64,000 bases of DNA from TMED-70 sp036164085 (GTDB lineage Bacteria > Chloroflexota > Dehalococcoidia > Lucifugimonadales > Lucifugimonadaceae): the NCBI GenBank assembly GCA_036164085.1, contig JAYZJV010000021.1, positions 62,001-126,000 on the forward strand, in the 5' to 3' direction. How positions within the stretch are numbered: position 1 is the first letter of the stretch; each line of letters starts with the position of its first letter. Of this stretch, positions 15,749 to 25,412 are shown piece after piece. The notes under the pieces were generated by a model that searched no databases, was not told the DNA's origin, and worked only from the letters and a program-made list of their open reading frames with translations. Made by a program: the position numbers and the translations under genes.

Positions 15749-16681
15749 ATGAAATTTTGTTATGCAAATAGAAGAATGACTCTTTACCCAAACTCTGTAG
15801 ATCCTTGGGATTTATCTCCTGAAGATTATACTGATACCTTTTTAGGTAAAGTAAAAGATATGGGTTTTGATGCTCTAGAAATTGGAACTGATACTTTAGA
15901 CAAAACTGGAGGTTCTGAAAAGTCTGTTAAGGAATTTACTAAAAAAGTGAAAGCCTTTGGATTAGATATTGGGTCAATTAGGAGTGGGGGAACGTTAACA
16001 GAGGCAAAAAATGGTCCTGAAAATATAAAAAAGATGAAGAAATCTATCAATTATGGAAAAATCACTGGTGCTGAAGTAATCAATGGAGCAATTAGCGCTC
16101 CTATAAGGTATCCTGGTAGCCCTGAAGGGAGTTCATATGCTTCTGGTTCAGGATGGCCTAAAGCTCAGGATTCTTCAAAAGAAGCATCAATGTGGGTCTA
16201 CGAACATTTATCTAAAATCTATCAAGATACATGCGATCAAGCTTCTGATAATAATATAAATGTATCTGTAGAGATTCATCAAAATTCTCCTGTTGATAAT
16301 TCATGGTCAGCTAAATATTTACATGATTTGGTAGATAGGAGTAATTTTGGAATAAATCCTGATTTAGGAAATGTTTTATGGAATTATGATCAACCCGAAG
16401 AAAAATTTGAAGATTGTATAGATAATGTCGCTGGAATATCCAATTATTGGCATTGTAAAAATCTTCAAACAGTCTATCACCCTGAAAACCAAAGATCTGT
16501 ATTTATAAGGGTGCCCCTCCAAGATGGAGAAATAGACTATAGATATGCTATAACAGCAATGAAAAATGCTGGGTACGAAGGGTACATGGCCATAGAAGGT
16601 ACACAAAATGGGGATCAGTTTTACAAAGATTACCAGAGTATAAGTTATGCTAAAAGTGTAGTAGAGTCTTTAGATGTTTAG
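15749..16681 (+). CDS. Sugar phosphate isomerase/epimerase family (TIM barrel)
   Basis: A 310-residue xylose-isomerase-like TIM barrel (AP endonuclease 2 family). DMGFDALEIGTD (about 35-46) is the second strand. VSVEIHQNSPVDNSW near 170-184 carries the metal-ligand Glu and His, FGINPDLGNVLWNYD near 196-210 a ligand Asp, and the C-terminal YEGYMAIEGTQNGD the last ligand Glu. Proteins like this isomerise or epimerise keto sugars or inositol derivatives, or dehydrate inosose. It is transcribed alone, divergent from the MFS operon and convergent with another MFS gene. GGGGGAT precedes the ATG. Substrate unknown. Confidence 0.8.
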   Translation: MKFCYANRRMTLYPNSVDPWDLSPEDYTDTFLGKVKDMGFDALEIGTDTLDKTGGSEKSVKEFTKKVKAFGLDIGSIRSGGTLTEAKNGPENIKKMKKSINYGKITGAEVINGAISAPIRYPGSPEGSSYASGSGWPKAQDSSKEASMWVYEHLSKIYQDTCDQASDNNINVSVEIHQNSPVDNSWSAKYLHDLVDRSNFGINPDLGNVLWNYDQPEEKFEDCIDNVAGISNYWHCKNLQTVYHPENQRSVFIRVPLQDGEIDYRYAITAMKNAGYEGYMAIEGTQNGDQFYKDYQSISYAKSVVESLDV

Positions 16682-16683
16682 TT

Positions 16684-17904
16684 TTAAGGCTCTTCGCCAA
16701 ATTTAGAGACCCAAACTAAAAACATAGATACAAAAAAGAGGATAGCGATCCCTAAGAAAGCATTTCTATATGAACCAGTTTGATCATGTATAATACCAGC
16801 CACTAATGGTCCCAGCGCCATAGTTATTGATGTTAAAAAAGCATTAAATCCCATCATACTTCCAATATTTTTCATACCAAATTGTTCAACCACTGTTAGA
16901 GAAATCAATGCTCCAAAAGCTCCAAATCCAAGAGAATAAACAAAGCAACCAATCCATAAAATCAAACTACTTCCAGACACACATAAAACTAATGTGCCTA
17001 TAGCTTGAAAAAAGATACTAAGTATCAATGTTTTTCTGGCAGTAAAAGTTTCACTAGCTCTCCCAAATGTTATTTTTCCAATCACTCCCATAATTGCAAT
17101 CATCATTAAGCAAGAAGTTGCTATATTTTGAGACATTCCCTCATCTTCTAGATACTGAGTCAGCTGAGTTAATATTCCTTGATAAGTTAAAACGCCTATC
17201 ATTAAAGCCACGCTAATGGTCCAAAATCTAAAAGATTTCAATGCTTCATAAATACTAAAGCCTATAGCTGCTTGTTTTTTTACTAGATTTAAGGAATCTA
17301 AATTTCTATTGGTTCTTCTAGATTCATTTTCTATATCAGCCATTGATTCTGAGATAATAAAATAGGAAATTATAGCTAAAAATAACATTATGCTTCCAAA
17401 TATTAGGTAAGCTGATTCCCATCCTGAAAATGAGATTACTGAAGCTGCAAGGGCTGGCATGGTGAAACCACCAAAGTTATTTCCTGAAGTAACAGCTCCC
17501 ATTACCCTACCCCTAGTTTCAGGAAACCATAATGGTACAATTTTTCCTGAGGTTATCTGAGTAGCACCAGGAAATCCTGCATAAACCAATGCACTATATA
17601 AGTACCAATGCCACAAACTACTTATTGTTGGCCTCAGTAAAAAACCTAGGCTTATCATCAGGAGAGAAACCAACAAAACTACTTTTATTCCATATTTATC
17701 AGCTGACTTACCTAAAATTGGTCCTGTTATTCCAGAAATAAAAGCTAATGATAGCGCACCATTTAATTGTGTTTTTGTCCATCCAAACTCTGCTTGTAAA
17801 GGAGTCGCAAATTGTCCAAATGCATATTGAGACATACCTATAGATAATCCTGTTGATAAAAATGCAATTAGTGCAATTTGATATCCTCTGTAAGGAGCAA
17901 GCAT
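16684..17904 (-). CDS. MFS transporter (oxalate/formate antiporter-like)
   Basis: A 406-residue major facilitator. The first segment carries QYAFGQFATPLQAEFGWTKT (about 26-45), a pattern common in the oxalate:formate antiporter and monocarboxylate-carrier branches. The motif A loop reads GKSADKYGIKVVLL. Residues 100-120 contain GFPGATQITSGKIVPLWF and the central loop is charged. About twelve hydrophobic segments are seen. It is convergent with the TIM-barrel epimerase gene (2-base gap) and divergent from the NHL-protein operon. A carboxylate substrate is likely but not certain. Confidence 0.88.
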   Translation of the reverse strand: MLAPYRGYQIALIAFLSTGLSIGMSQYAFGQFATPLQAEFGWTKTQLNGALSLAFISGITGPILGKSADKYGIKVVLLVSLLMISLGFLLRPTISSLWHWYLYSALVYAGFPGATQITSGKIVPLWFPETRGRVMGAVTSGNNFGGFTMPALAASVISFSGWESAYLIFGSIMLFLAIISYFIISESMADIENESRRTNRNLDSLNLVKKQAAIGFSIYEALKSFRFWTISVALMIGVLTYQGILTQLTQYLEDEGMSQNIATSCLMMIAIMGVIGKITFGRASETFTARKTLILSIFFQAIGTLVLCVSGSSLILWIGCFVYSLGFGAFGALISLTVVEQFGMKNIGSMMGFNAFLTSITMALGPLVAGIIHDQTGSYRNAFLGIAILFFVSMFLVWVSKFGEEP

Positions 17905-18016
17905 ATATAAATCCCATGAAAATAGTGAATTTATTTCATCTTATAGCTTCATTAAACTTATTCAAACATTTATTATTAGTCAAAATGACTTATATTACTA
18001 ACTTAGGGGGCAAAAA

Positions 18017-18952
18017 ATGAGTACAAGTTATAAACCAGTAAAAAATTGGGCCAAAATTCCTATGGGAATTTCTTTCTATGGAGATTGTGGAGGAGTTGCA
18101 GTTGATTCAAAGGACAATGTATATGTATTTAACAGAGGGACTGATCCAGTATGTGTATTTGATCCAGATGGAAATTTCTTAAGATCTTTTGGGCATGGAG
18201 AATTTGATAGACCACATGGTATTGAAATAGATAAAGAAGACAACATTTATTTAGTTGATGATGGTCCAGGAAATTTTGTACAAAAACGAAATAATTCAGG
18301 AAAAGTAATATTTACAGTAGGAGAAAGAGGAAAAGAAGCTCCTTGGCAAGGTGGGGATATGTTTAATAGACCTACCGATATTGCTATTCATCCTACAACT
18401 GGAGAATTATTTATATCTGATGGATATGGTAATTCAAGGATACATAAACTAACACCTGATGGAGATCATATAAAAAGCTGGGGAGTACCTGGTTCAGAAG
18501 AAGGGGAATTTTCTCTGCCACATAATATATCTATGATTGGAGATGATAAAGTAATCGTTGCAGATAGAGAAAATTTTAGACTTCAAATTTTTGATTTGGA
18601 AGGAAATTTTATTGATCAATGGCATCTACATCACCCTATGTCAGTAACACAAGGAAAAAACGGAGATAAAAACTTGTATATTGGAGAAATGGGTCCTCCT
18701 GATGTACAAATAGGAGTTAAAGGACTTGGAAATAGGATAGTGATTTTGACACCTGAGGGAAAAAAAGTAGGAGATTTTGGAAGAGGGCTTCCAGGTCAAG
18801 ATGATGATCAATTTGTTGCACCTCATGGAGTTACTACTGATTCAAAAGGAAATGTATATGTTGGAGAAGTAGCCTGGACATTTTGGGGATCAAAACAAGA
18901 CCCTCAACCACTTGGTGAATTGATTTCACTAAGGAAATGGGAAAGAAAGTAG
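18017..18952 (+). CDS. NHL-repeat protein (peptidyl-amidoglycolate lyase-like), copy 1
   Basis: A 311-residue six-bladed beta-propeller built from NHL repeats. Recurrent units such as GVAVDSKDNVYVFNRGTDPV, FDRPHGIEIDKEDNIYLVDD, FNRPTDIAIHPTTGELFISD and VADRENFRLQIFDLEGNFI are visible. Metal-binding His and Tyr/Arg patterns (RPHGI, LPHNIS, VAPHGV and DGYGNSRIH) match the peptidyl-alpha-hydroxyglycine alpha-amidating lyase family, though bacterial homologues rarely have that activity proven. No clear signal peptide is present. It is first of three tandem paralogues, and a strong AGGGGG site precedes the ATG. Confidence 0.85.
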   Translation: MSTSYKPVKNWAKIPMGISFYGDCGGVAVDSKDNVYVFNRGTDPVCVFDPDGNFLRSFGHGEFDRPHGIEIDKEDNIYLVDDGPGNFVQKRNNSGKVIFTVGERGKEAPWQGGDMFNRPTDIAIHPTTGELFISDGYGNSRIHKLTPDGDHIKSWGVPGSEEGEFSLPHNISMIGDDKVIVADRENFRLQIFDLEGNFIDQWHLHHPMSVTQGKNGDKNLYIGEMGPPDVQIGVKGLGNRIVILTPEGKKVGDFGRGLPGQDDDQFVAPHGVTTDSKGNVYVGEVAWTFWGSKQDPQPLGELISLRKWERK

Positions 18953-18961
18953 AAAGATATT

Positions 18962-19894
18962 ATGACTTTAAAAACACAAAAATACACACCAGTTCCATTA
19001 TGGGCTAAACTTCCTCATCCTATGAGGTTTCATGAAGCAACAAGTGTAGCTACTGACTCTAAAGACAATGTATATGTATTTAACAGAGGGGCATATCCTT
19101 TAATAATTTTTGATAAAAATGGTAATTATATTAATCATTGGGGAGTCGGTGAGTTCAATAGGCCTCATGGAATAAGAATAGATAAAAACGATGATTTGTT
19201 TTTAATTGATGATTTGGCCCACGTAGTTGAAAAACGAAATAAAAATGGAGATATTTTGTTGACTCTAGGAGAAAAAGGGAAAGCCTCTCCGTGGCAAGAA
19301 GGAGGATATTTTAATAGACCTACTGATGTCGCAATAGACGAGGAAACAGGTAACATTTTTGTTTCAGATGGTTATGGTAATTCAAGAATTCATAAGTTTA
19401 ACTCTAAAGGGGATCATATAAAAAGCTGGGGGAAATCTGGTTCGGAAGAAGGAGAGTTTTCTCTTCCTCATAATATTAGTATTTTCAATAATAATAAAAT
19501 AGCCTTATGTGATAGAGAAAATTTCAGAGTGCAGATTTTTGATTTCGACGGGGATTTTATTGATCAATGGCATTTTCATAGACCTATAGCCATTTACTCT
19601 GATCAATATTCTAAAGAAATTTATGTTGCTGAAGCAGGAGCTCCTGAGGTTCAAGCTGGAGTACCAAATCTAGGATTAAGGGTAGTAATTGTAAATGAAA
19701 AAGGAGAAAAAATAACATCTTTTGGGAAGGGGACATTGGGAGAAAACCCTGATCAATTTATTGGACCCCATGGTATGGCAGTAGACTCAGATGGATCTGT
19801 ATATGTTGCAGAAGTGTCATATACTGCTTATGGATCAAATCAAGACCCTCCAAGAGAAGTTGCTTCATTAAGGAAATGGGAAAGGACTAATTAG
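18962..19894 (+). CDS. NHL-repeat protein, copy 2
   Basis: A 310-residue beta-propeller, clearly a recent duplicate of the gene 9 bases upstream. Long stretches agree, for example DNVYVFNRGA, FNRPHGIRIDK, FNRPTDVAIDEETG, SDGYGNSRIHK, HIKSWGKSGSEEGEFSLPHN and the C-terminal SLRKWER. It keeps the same conserved His positions as copy 1. The differences are concentrated in loops between blades, suggesting a different ligand. It is cotranscribed with copies 1 and 3, and its stop codon directly abuts the start of copy 3. Confidence 0.85.
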   Translation: MTLKTQKYTPVPLWAKLPHPMRFHEATSVATDSKDNVYVFNRGAYPLIIFDKNGNYINHWGVGEFNRPHGIRIDKNDDLFLIDDLAHVVEKRNKNGDILLTLGEKGKASPWQEGGYFNRPTDVAIDEETGNIFVSDGYGNSRIHKFNSKGDHIKSWGKSGSEEGEFSLPHNISIFNNNKIALCDRENFRVQIFDFDGDFIDQWHFHRPIAIYSDQYSKEIYVAEAGAPEVQAGVPNLGLRVVIVNEKGEKITSFGKGTLGENPDQFIGPHGMAVDSDGSVYVAEVSYTAYGSNQDPPREVASLRKWERTN

Positions 19895-20791
19895 ATGATA
19901 GTAGGAGATGGAGAATTTAAATATGAGCTTGATCCAAATTGGCCAAAAAAAATACCAGATTATTGGGTTTTGGGTCAATGCGCAGATATAGACATTGACT
20001 CAGATGATAATGCGTGGGTCTTTTCAAGAGAAAAACATCCCGTTACTAAATGGTCTAATGATGGAGATTTTTTAGGATCTTGGGGAAATCAGGGTGACCA
20101 AAGAGGAGAATTTAGAATACCTCATGGACTTAATATAGATTCTGAAGGATATATTTGGCTCACTGATCATCAAACTCACCAAGTAACCAAACATAAGCCC
20201 AATGGAGAGTGTGTAATGGAATTGGGAGAATTTGGATTTGCAAACTTTACGCTTACGACAGATGGAACTCAAGGTAATCCATTTAATATGCCTACTGGTT
20301 CTTCTATAGCTCCAGATGGTAAAATTTTTGTTAGTGATGGATATGGTAACAGAAGAGTTCATAGATTTTCTAGTGATGGTAAGCACGAACTATCTTGGGG
20401 AGAACATGGTACAGATGATGGTCAATTTGCTATAGTGCATAAATTAGGAGTCAATAAAGATAACAGAGTATTCGTTTGTGATAGAGAAAATGACAGGATA
20501 CAAATTTTTTCAGCAGATGGAGAACTTTTAGATATTTGGACTGAAGGATTAGCTGGTCCTGGAGATATTTATTTTCAAGGAAATATAGCATATGTAGTTG
20601 AACAAAGTGATGGAAGCGGAATTTCAATATGGGATGTGTCGGATGGAAAAGTTATAACTCGTTGGAGAGGAGTTCCAGAAATATGTGAAGCTGTTCATGG
20701 GTGTGCAGTAGATTCCAAAGGAAATATTTTCATAGCCGAAATTGGTATGGGTAATGTTGGTCAAAGAATTAGGAAACTGAATAAAGTTTAG
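19895..20791 (+). CDS. NHL-repeat protein, copy 3 (divergent)
   Basis: A 298-residue NHL beta-propeller whose ATG follows immediately after the stop of copy 2. It is more divergent than copies 1 and 2 are from each other, but shares FRIPHGLNIDSEGYIWLTDH, FNMPTGSSIAPDGKIFVSDG, YGNRRVHRFSSDG and VCDRENDRIQIF. The Cys in EICEAVHGCAVDS near the C-terminus is specific to this copy. This arrangement resembles the peptidyl-amidoglycolate lyase branch most closely. Its 3' end overlaps the convergent malate synthase gene by 4 bases. Confidence 0.85.
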   Translation: MIVGDGEFKYELDPNWPKKIPDYWVLGQCADIDIDSDDNAWVFSREKHPVTKWSNDGDFLGSWGNQGDQRGEFRIPHGLNIDSEGYIWLTDHQTHQVTKHKPNGECVMELGEFGFANFTLTTDGTQGNPFNMPTGSSIAPDGKIFVSDGYGNRRVHRFSSDGKHELSWGEHGTDDGQFAIVHKLGVNKDNRVFVCDRENDRIQIFSADGELLDIWTEGLAGPGDIYFQGNIAYVVEQSDGSGISIWDVSDGKVITRWRGVPEICEAVHGCAVDSKGNIFIAEIGMGNVGQRIRKLNKV

Positions 20792-22452
20792 AATGCATCT
20801 GGGCTATCAGCAATTTTTTCTAAATCATCTCTTGTGTATGAACCAAGTGATCTAAACTCAAACTCGGTGTAATTTTTTAGCCATTGCATAGCAATTTTAG
20901 AAGCCTTCTGATAGTTAATTTTTTGATCTACAGAAGCTCCGTCTCCAAGAAGATTAATAATGTCTTTTGTTTCATCATTTATGATCTCTTTTACTAATTT
21001 AAATGAATGCTCTTCTTCTGTATCTTCAGACACTGATTTGTGGATTATTCTTTGAGCAATTTGACCAGTTGAAATTCTCGCAGTAGCTAAATCTTCCATT
21101 AAAGCTGGCCTTTTACCAGGTTTTCCTGCCAATCTGTCAATACCCTTTGCACCTCTACCATTTAACCATCCTTCAATATATTCAAGCAAAGTTCTAACAT
21201 TTTGTCTTGTTCCTTCTCTTGTTAATGTTCCTTTAGGATTTTCTATTTTAACAGGATAATTATCAGGATTTTTCATATCTTCTGATGGTTCCCATCCAGA
21301 TGCTCTTAATTTTTTAAAAGGTTCTGCAGCTGGATCCATATGATAAATATGAGCAACCCATGCTCTAAGAAATCCTTGGTTTGCTTCCCATTCCTTATCA
21401 GCTTTTATAGATTTAGCAGCCTCTATATTAACTTCTTCATCTCTTGATGGCAGGGCAGTAGCCATACCTCCAATAGGCACAGCATTATGTTTTAGGCAAA
21501 TAGCGACTAATCTTCTAAATATATTTGACATAAATTCTGTATTTTGAATAGTTACATCAAATCTATCTGGCCATACAAAGTCTTTGTCATGCATTACATA
21601 TTCAAGAATGCTTGCTTTGAGGTCCCATCTAGCCGCGTTAAGTCCTGCAGCATATTCTCCCAATGCATAAAGCATTTCTTCCATTTGAAATACAGCAGGT
21701 AATGATTCTATTAAAATAATTCCTTTGATAGTTATATCATTTAATTCACTTACAGAATTTTTTATCTCAGTAAATAAGGAATTATAGAATTTTGTTTCTC
21801 TAGCTGATTCTGTTTTAGGAATGTAAAAATATACACCTTCACCTTTTTTATGTTGTTCCCTTCCACCAAAAAATAAAGTTAGAGCGGTTCCCAAAATAGT
21901 TGCTGATATAGGATTGCCATCTACAGTAACCATAGGCTCGTCAAGATGAAGTCCTCTTTCTCTGTGCATAAAAAAGGGAATTTTTCCAGGTTGTAATTCA
22001 TAATGTTTCCCTGTTGTTTTATTATCAAATTCTAGAGTTCCTAAAGTTGCTTGCATTCTATTTCTTGCAGCATAAATAGAATCTTCTAAAGTGTGTCCTG
22101 CAGCATCTTCATCGTCATCTAAATCTCCTTCAGCCCTGACTCCTCCTGGCCCTGGATTTAATGCGTTAATAAGCATCGAAGCTATACCTGCAGGTCCTGA
22201 TATTTCAATTCCAGGAGTTCTTAAATCTTCTGGTAATTCAGGAACTTCCCATTCTCCATTTGCCTCGGAATTTTCTAGGAGTTTAGGCATTATTCCTTTA
22301 CGAGCTTTTACTTGGTTAGAAATTCTTTCTTTTCTTATTTCATTAACTTCATCATTAAATTTATCATGTAATTTCACCAATAAATTTTGAAATTCATCAG
22401 TGAAAATATCTGAACAATCAATTGAAGATTTATACGATAACCTATTAGACAA
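20788..22452 (-). CDS. aceB: Malate synthase (A-type)
   Basis: Condenses glyoxylate with acetyl-CoA to malate. The 554 residues fit the MSA isoform (about 530). ELRTPGIEI-like text (LRTPGIEISGPAG, near 78-90) is followed by the N-terminal domain, then RERGLHLDEPMVTVDGNPIS (near 164-183), the central barrel with IKGIILIESLPAVFQMEEML near 242-261, and the C-terminal catalytic GKRPALMEDLATARISTGQI near 448-467, including the MED Asp. Other glyoxylate enzymes, a class V aminotransferase and a glycolate-oxidase-like protein, lie within 12 kb, but no isocitrate lyase is in the window. Confidence 0.93.
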   Translation of the reverse strand: MSNRLSYKSSIDCSDIFTDEFQNLLVKLHDKFNDEVNEIRKERISNQVKARKGIMPKLLENSEANGEWEVPELPEDLRTPGIEISGPAGIASMLINALNPGPGGVRAEGDLDDDEDAAGHTLEDSIYAARNRMQATLGTLEFDNKTTGKHYELQPGKIPFFMHRERGLHLDEPMVTVDGNPISATILGTALTLFFGGREQHKKGEGVYFYIPKTESARETKFYNSLFTEIKNSVSELNDITIKGIILIESLPAVFQMEEMLYALGEYAAGLNAARWDLKASILEYVMHDKDFVWPDRFDVTIQNTEFMSNIFRRLVAICLKHNAVPIGGMATALPSRDEEVNIEAAKSIKADKEWEANQGFLRAWVAHIYHMDPAAEPFKKLRASGWEPSEDMKNPDNYPVKIENPKGTLTREGTRQNVRTLLEYIEGWLNGRGAKGIDRLAGKPGKRPALMEDLATARISTGQIAQRIIHKSVSEDTEEEHSFKLVKEIINDETKDIINLLGDGASVDQKINYQKASKIAMQWLKNYTEFEFRSLGSYTRDDLEKIADSPDAF

Positions 22453-22528
22453 ATAAATGCTCCTAAAATATATTTTCAGAAAAATTATACTATTTATTTT
22501 TGTTTAGTCTATAAAGAATGTTTTTTAT

Positions 22529-24055
22529 TTAAGAAATTAGCTCTTTTAGGTCTGATACGTCTCTATCAGATCTTAATCTTCCTAGAGCTTTTCTTTCAAT
22601 TTGTCTGATTCTTTCTCTTGTAAGACTCAGGTCTTTTCCTATCTCTTCAAGAGTTCTAGGTTTTCCATCTGTTATTCCAAATCTTAATTCTAAAACTTTT
22701 CTTTCTCTGTCATTAAGTTGACTTAGAACTGAATCTATATGACTCCTCATTGAAGATTGTGCAGCAACTTCAGGAGGAGTTGGTGTAGAATCATCTTCTA
22801 TAAGGTCACCTAATTCATTTTCACCTTCTTCTCCAATAGGAGTTTCTAGAGAAACGGGCTCTTGCGCCATTTTTAATATTTCAGCTACCTTCTTAGGTTC
22901 CATTTCTAATCTTTCTGATAACTCTTTTATAGATGGCTCTCTATTAAATTCTTGAGCTAACTCTCTTCTTGATCTCATTATCTTATTTAAAGTTTCTACT
23001 ACATGGACCGGAATTCTAATAGTCCTTGCTTGATCAGCAATTGCTCTGGTTATTCCTTGTCTTATCCACCAAGTAGCATATGTTGAAAATTTAAAACCTT
23101 TTCTAAAGTCGAATTTTTCAATTGCCCTCATAAGTCCTATGTTTCCTTCTTGGATTAGATCTAACATAGACAAACCTCTATTTAGATGTTTTTTTGCAAC
23201 TGAAACAACTAATCTTAAATTTGCTTCTCCTAGGTGCTTACGAGCTTTTTCACCTTCTTCTTTTATTGTTTTAATATGAAATTCGATTGAGTTTTTTGTT
23301 ATTTCTTTGATTATTTTTGTTTGATTTTTTATTTGTTTTTCTAAATCTAAATCAGATGACATTACATAATTTTCCGGAATAATTCTTCTCAAAACCGACA
23401 GTTCTATTAATTTTTCTTCTGCCTCTTCTAATGGAATCCCTATTGCATCTGAAATATATTTTGTTGCTTCCATAAAAATTTCATCGATTTTTTGTCCATC
23501 AATTATTTCTTTAACTTGTTCATTTAATACAAGGTCTGAAAGTTTCATTGTTCCTTTTATATTAAGGAATTTTTTTAAGGATTTAATCAATTTAGAAAGT
23601 TCAGAAAACCTGTCTAGAGTTTTAGTTATTACAAAAGCATTTAATTCATGATTATGAAAGAAGTCTGATGAGTATTCAATTGATTCTTCAGAAAACTCTG
23701 ATGGTAGGGCCATTAGTTTTTTTAGACAAATAGATGTTTCTATAGACCTAGCTAAAATTACTTCGTCACTAGCTGACAACAAATTTACTTTACCTATTTC
23801 CTTCAAATACATTCTTACTGTATCATTACTTAGCTCTGAATCGTCTTTGTTCTTTTTATTGTCTACTTTTGAATCTCTTTCTTGTTCCCAATTAGTAAGT
23901 TCAGAACTAGAAAAAGATTTTAGATCTTTCTCTTCTTCATTAGCTTCATCTTCTATACCAGTATCACTACTTCTGTGAATACCTTCTTCGTTTTCAAATT
24001 CTTCTTCAAAGTCATTTTCCATAGAAGAATTATCATCGTTAGATTTTTGAACCAA
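22529..24055 (-). CDS. rpoD: Primary RNA polymerase sigma factor (sigma-70, RpoD/SigA)
   Basis: Directs RNA polymerase to housekeeping promoters. The 508 residues include a very acidic N-terminal 80, region 1.2 with DTVRMYLKEIGKVNLLSASD (79-98), and regions 2.1-2.4 with NLRLVVSVAKKHLNRGLSML, LIQEGNIGLMRAIEKFD and FSTYATWWIRQGITRAIADQ. Region 3 starts PVHVVETLNKI, and region 4 has RERKVLELRFGI and LTRERIRQIERKALGRLR. It resembles other bacterial sigma-A proteins with the conserved -10 and -35 reading residues. The start is TTG at 24055 behind AAGGAGAGAG. Confidence 0.97.
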   Translation of the reverse strand: MVQKSNDDNSSMENDFEEEFENEEGIHRSSDTGIEDEANEEEKDLKSFSSSELTNWEQERDSKVDNKKNKDDSELSNDTVRMYLKEIGKVNLLSASDEVILARSIETSICLKKLMALPSEFSEESIEYSSDFFHNHELNAFVITKTLDRFSELSKLIKSLKKFLNIKGTMKLSDLVLNEQVKEIIDGQKIDEIFMEATKYISDAIGIPLEEAEEKLIELSVLRRIIPENYVMSSDLDLEKQIKNQTKIIKEITKNSIEFHIKTIKEEGEKARKHLGEANLRLVVSVAKKHLNRGLSMLDLIQEGNIGLMRAIEKFDFRKGFKFSTYATWWIRQGITRAIADQARTIRIPVHVVETLNKIMRSRRELAQEFNREPSIKELSERLEMEPKKVAEILKMAQEPVSLETPIGEEGENELGDLIEDDSTPTPPEVAAQSSMRSHIDSVLSQLNDRERKVLELRFGITDGKPRTLEEIGKDLSLTRERIRQIERKALGRLRSDRDVSDLKELIS

Positions 24056-24209
24056 TTCTCTCTCCTTTATTTGTTGCTCAGATACTTTATTGTATTGAAT
24101 TTTAGAAAAAATAAGAACTTGTATTTAATACGGGTTTTTAGCTTGCCTGATAAAAAAATTCGGTGTATACCCTAATTATAAAACTTTTCATAGAGAAATA
24201 GAGGATAAG

Positions 24210-25412
24210 ATGAGCAACTTCAATTTTGACAAATTATGGTCTGAAAAATCGACTGATGCAGATAGGGTAATTACATTACATGCAAAGTATGATTTTGCAG
24301 TTGCCTATCCTCCTTACGAAGAGGTTCCAATGTATGGATTGATTGACGGACTAAAATCTAAAGTTGATGCTAATCTTGAAAAAGTTTCTAAAGAAATGGC
24401 TTATTATCCTCATGTTCAGGGAGATGAATCTTTAAGAGAATTTACAGCAAATAAAATAGCTGATGATCGTGGAATTAAAACAGATAAAGATTCTATTGTT
24501 TTATGTAATGGGTCTGGGGAAGCTAACGGTTTGATTATTCAAGCCTTAATCGATCCTGGAGATTATGTGATTGCTGAACAATTTGTTTATATGGGTACGA
24601 CAAAACAGTTAGCTTATTACAATGCAAATACAGTGGGCACTCCAATGGATGAAAATGGATTGATTCCTGAAAAACTGGAAGAAACAATCCTAAAAATAAA
24701 GAATGATCATGGTGTTATGCCAAAAATGTTATATACAATTCCAGAGCATCAAAATCCAACTGGTTCAACTCTTCCAAAAGAAAGAAGATTGAAAATTATA
24801 GAAATTTGTCATAAATATGGAATCCCAATTTTGGAAGATGACTGCTATGTAGATAATAGATTTGAAGGAGAGGCAGAACCTGCTTTTGCTTCACTAGATG
24901 ATTCAGGGATGGTTATTTACGTTGGATCTTTTTCAAAATTAATAGCTCCTGGATTAAGATTAGGATTTTTTACAGCAACTAGTGAAGTTATTGATAGAGC
25001 TTTATCAGTAAAAGTTGGTTCAGGCCCTAATCAGTTTGCAGCCTATGCCATTGATGGTTATTTAAGAAGTAACTTAGAGGTTCAAAAAAATAATTACGAT
25101 AAAATTTTAAAAGAGAAAAAAGAATCCATGGAGAAAGGCTTAGAAGAAGCATTTTCTGGAACAAAAGCTAAGTGGTCATCACCGCTTGGAGGATGTTATA
25201 CCTGGTTTGAAATGACTGATGGAAAAAATTTAGCTGAAGTTAGAGATGAAGTTTTTGATCGGGGAGTAGGATATCTTGCAGGAGATATGTTCGCGCCAAA
25301 TGGAGATGGACAAAATATGGCTAGATTGTGTTTTGCATTTGAACCAATAGAAAAGAACTATGAAGGAATTTTAGAGCTTGGTTCAATATTTAAGGACTTA
25401 AACGTAATTTAA
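24210..25412 (+). CDS. PLP-dependent aminotransferase, class I/II (2-aminoadipate transaminase-like)
   Basis: A 400-residue fold-type I aminotransferase. It contains YYPHVQGDESLREFTANKIA (about 65-84), the PLP phosphate region LCNGSGEANGLIIQALIDPGD (split here for clarity at GEANG), YTIPEHQNPTGSTLP near 171-185, EDDCYVDNRF near 209-218 and the Schiff-base Lys in VGSFSKLIAPGLRLGF near 235-250. The pattern matches the MocR/LysN branch (alpha-aminoadipate or aromatic transaminases) without the HTH domain. It is divergent from rpoD, and AGAGGAT precedes the ATG. Amino-acid specificity is not predicted. Confidence 0.9.
   Translation: MSNFNFDKLWSEKSTDADRVITLHAKYDFAVAYPPYEEVPMYGLIDGLKSKVDANLEKVSKEMAYYPHVQGDESLREFTANKIADDRGIKTDKDSIVLCNGSGEANGLIIQALIDPGDYVIAEQFVYMGTTKQLAYYNANTVGTPMDENGLIPEKLEETILKIKNDHGVMPKMLYTIPEHQNPTGSTLPKERRLKIIEICHKYGIPILEDDCYVDNRFEGEAEPAFASLDDSGMVIYVGSFSKLIAPGLRLGFFTATSEVIDRALSVKVGSGPNQFAAYAIDGYLRSNLEVQKNNYDKILKEKKESMEKGLEEAFSGTKAKWSSPLGGCYTWFEMTDGKNLAEVRDEVFDRGVGYLAGDMFAPNGDGQNMARLCFAFEPIEKNYEGILELGSIFKDLNVI

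Noticed and set aside
17988..18000. Shared 13-base word ACTTATATTACTA before the NHL operon and at 39883-39895
   Set aside because: It is A/T-rich, occurs at different distances from genes on different contexts, and two copies in an A/T-rich 64 kb are not clearly above chance.
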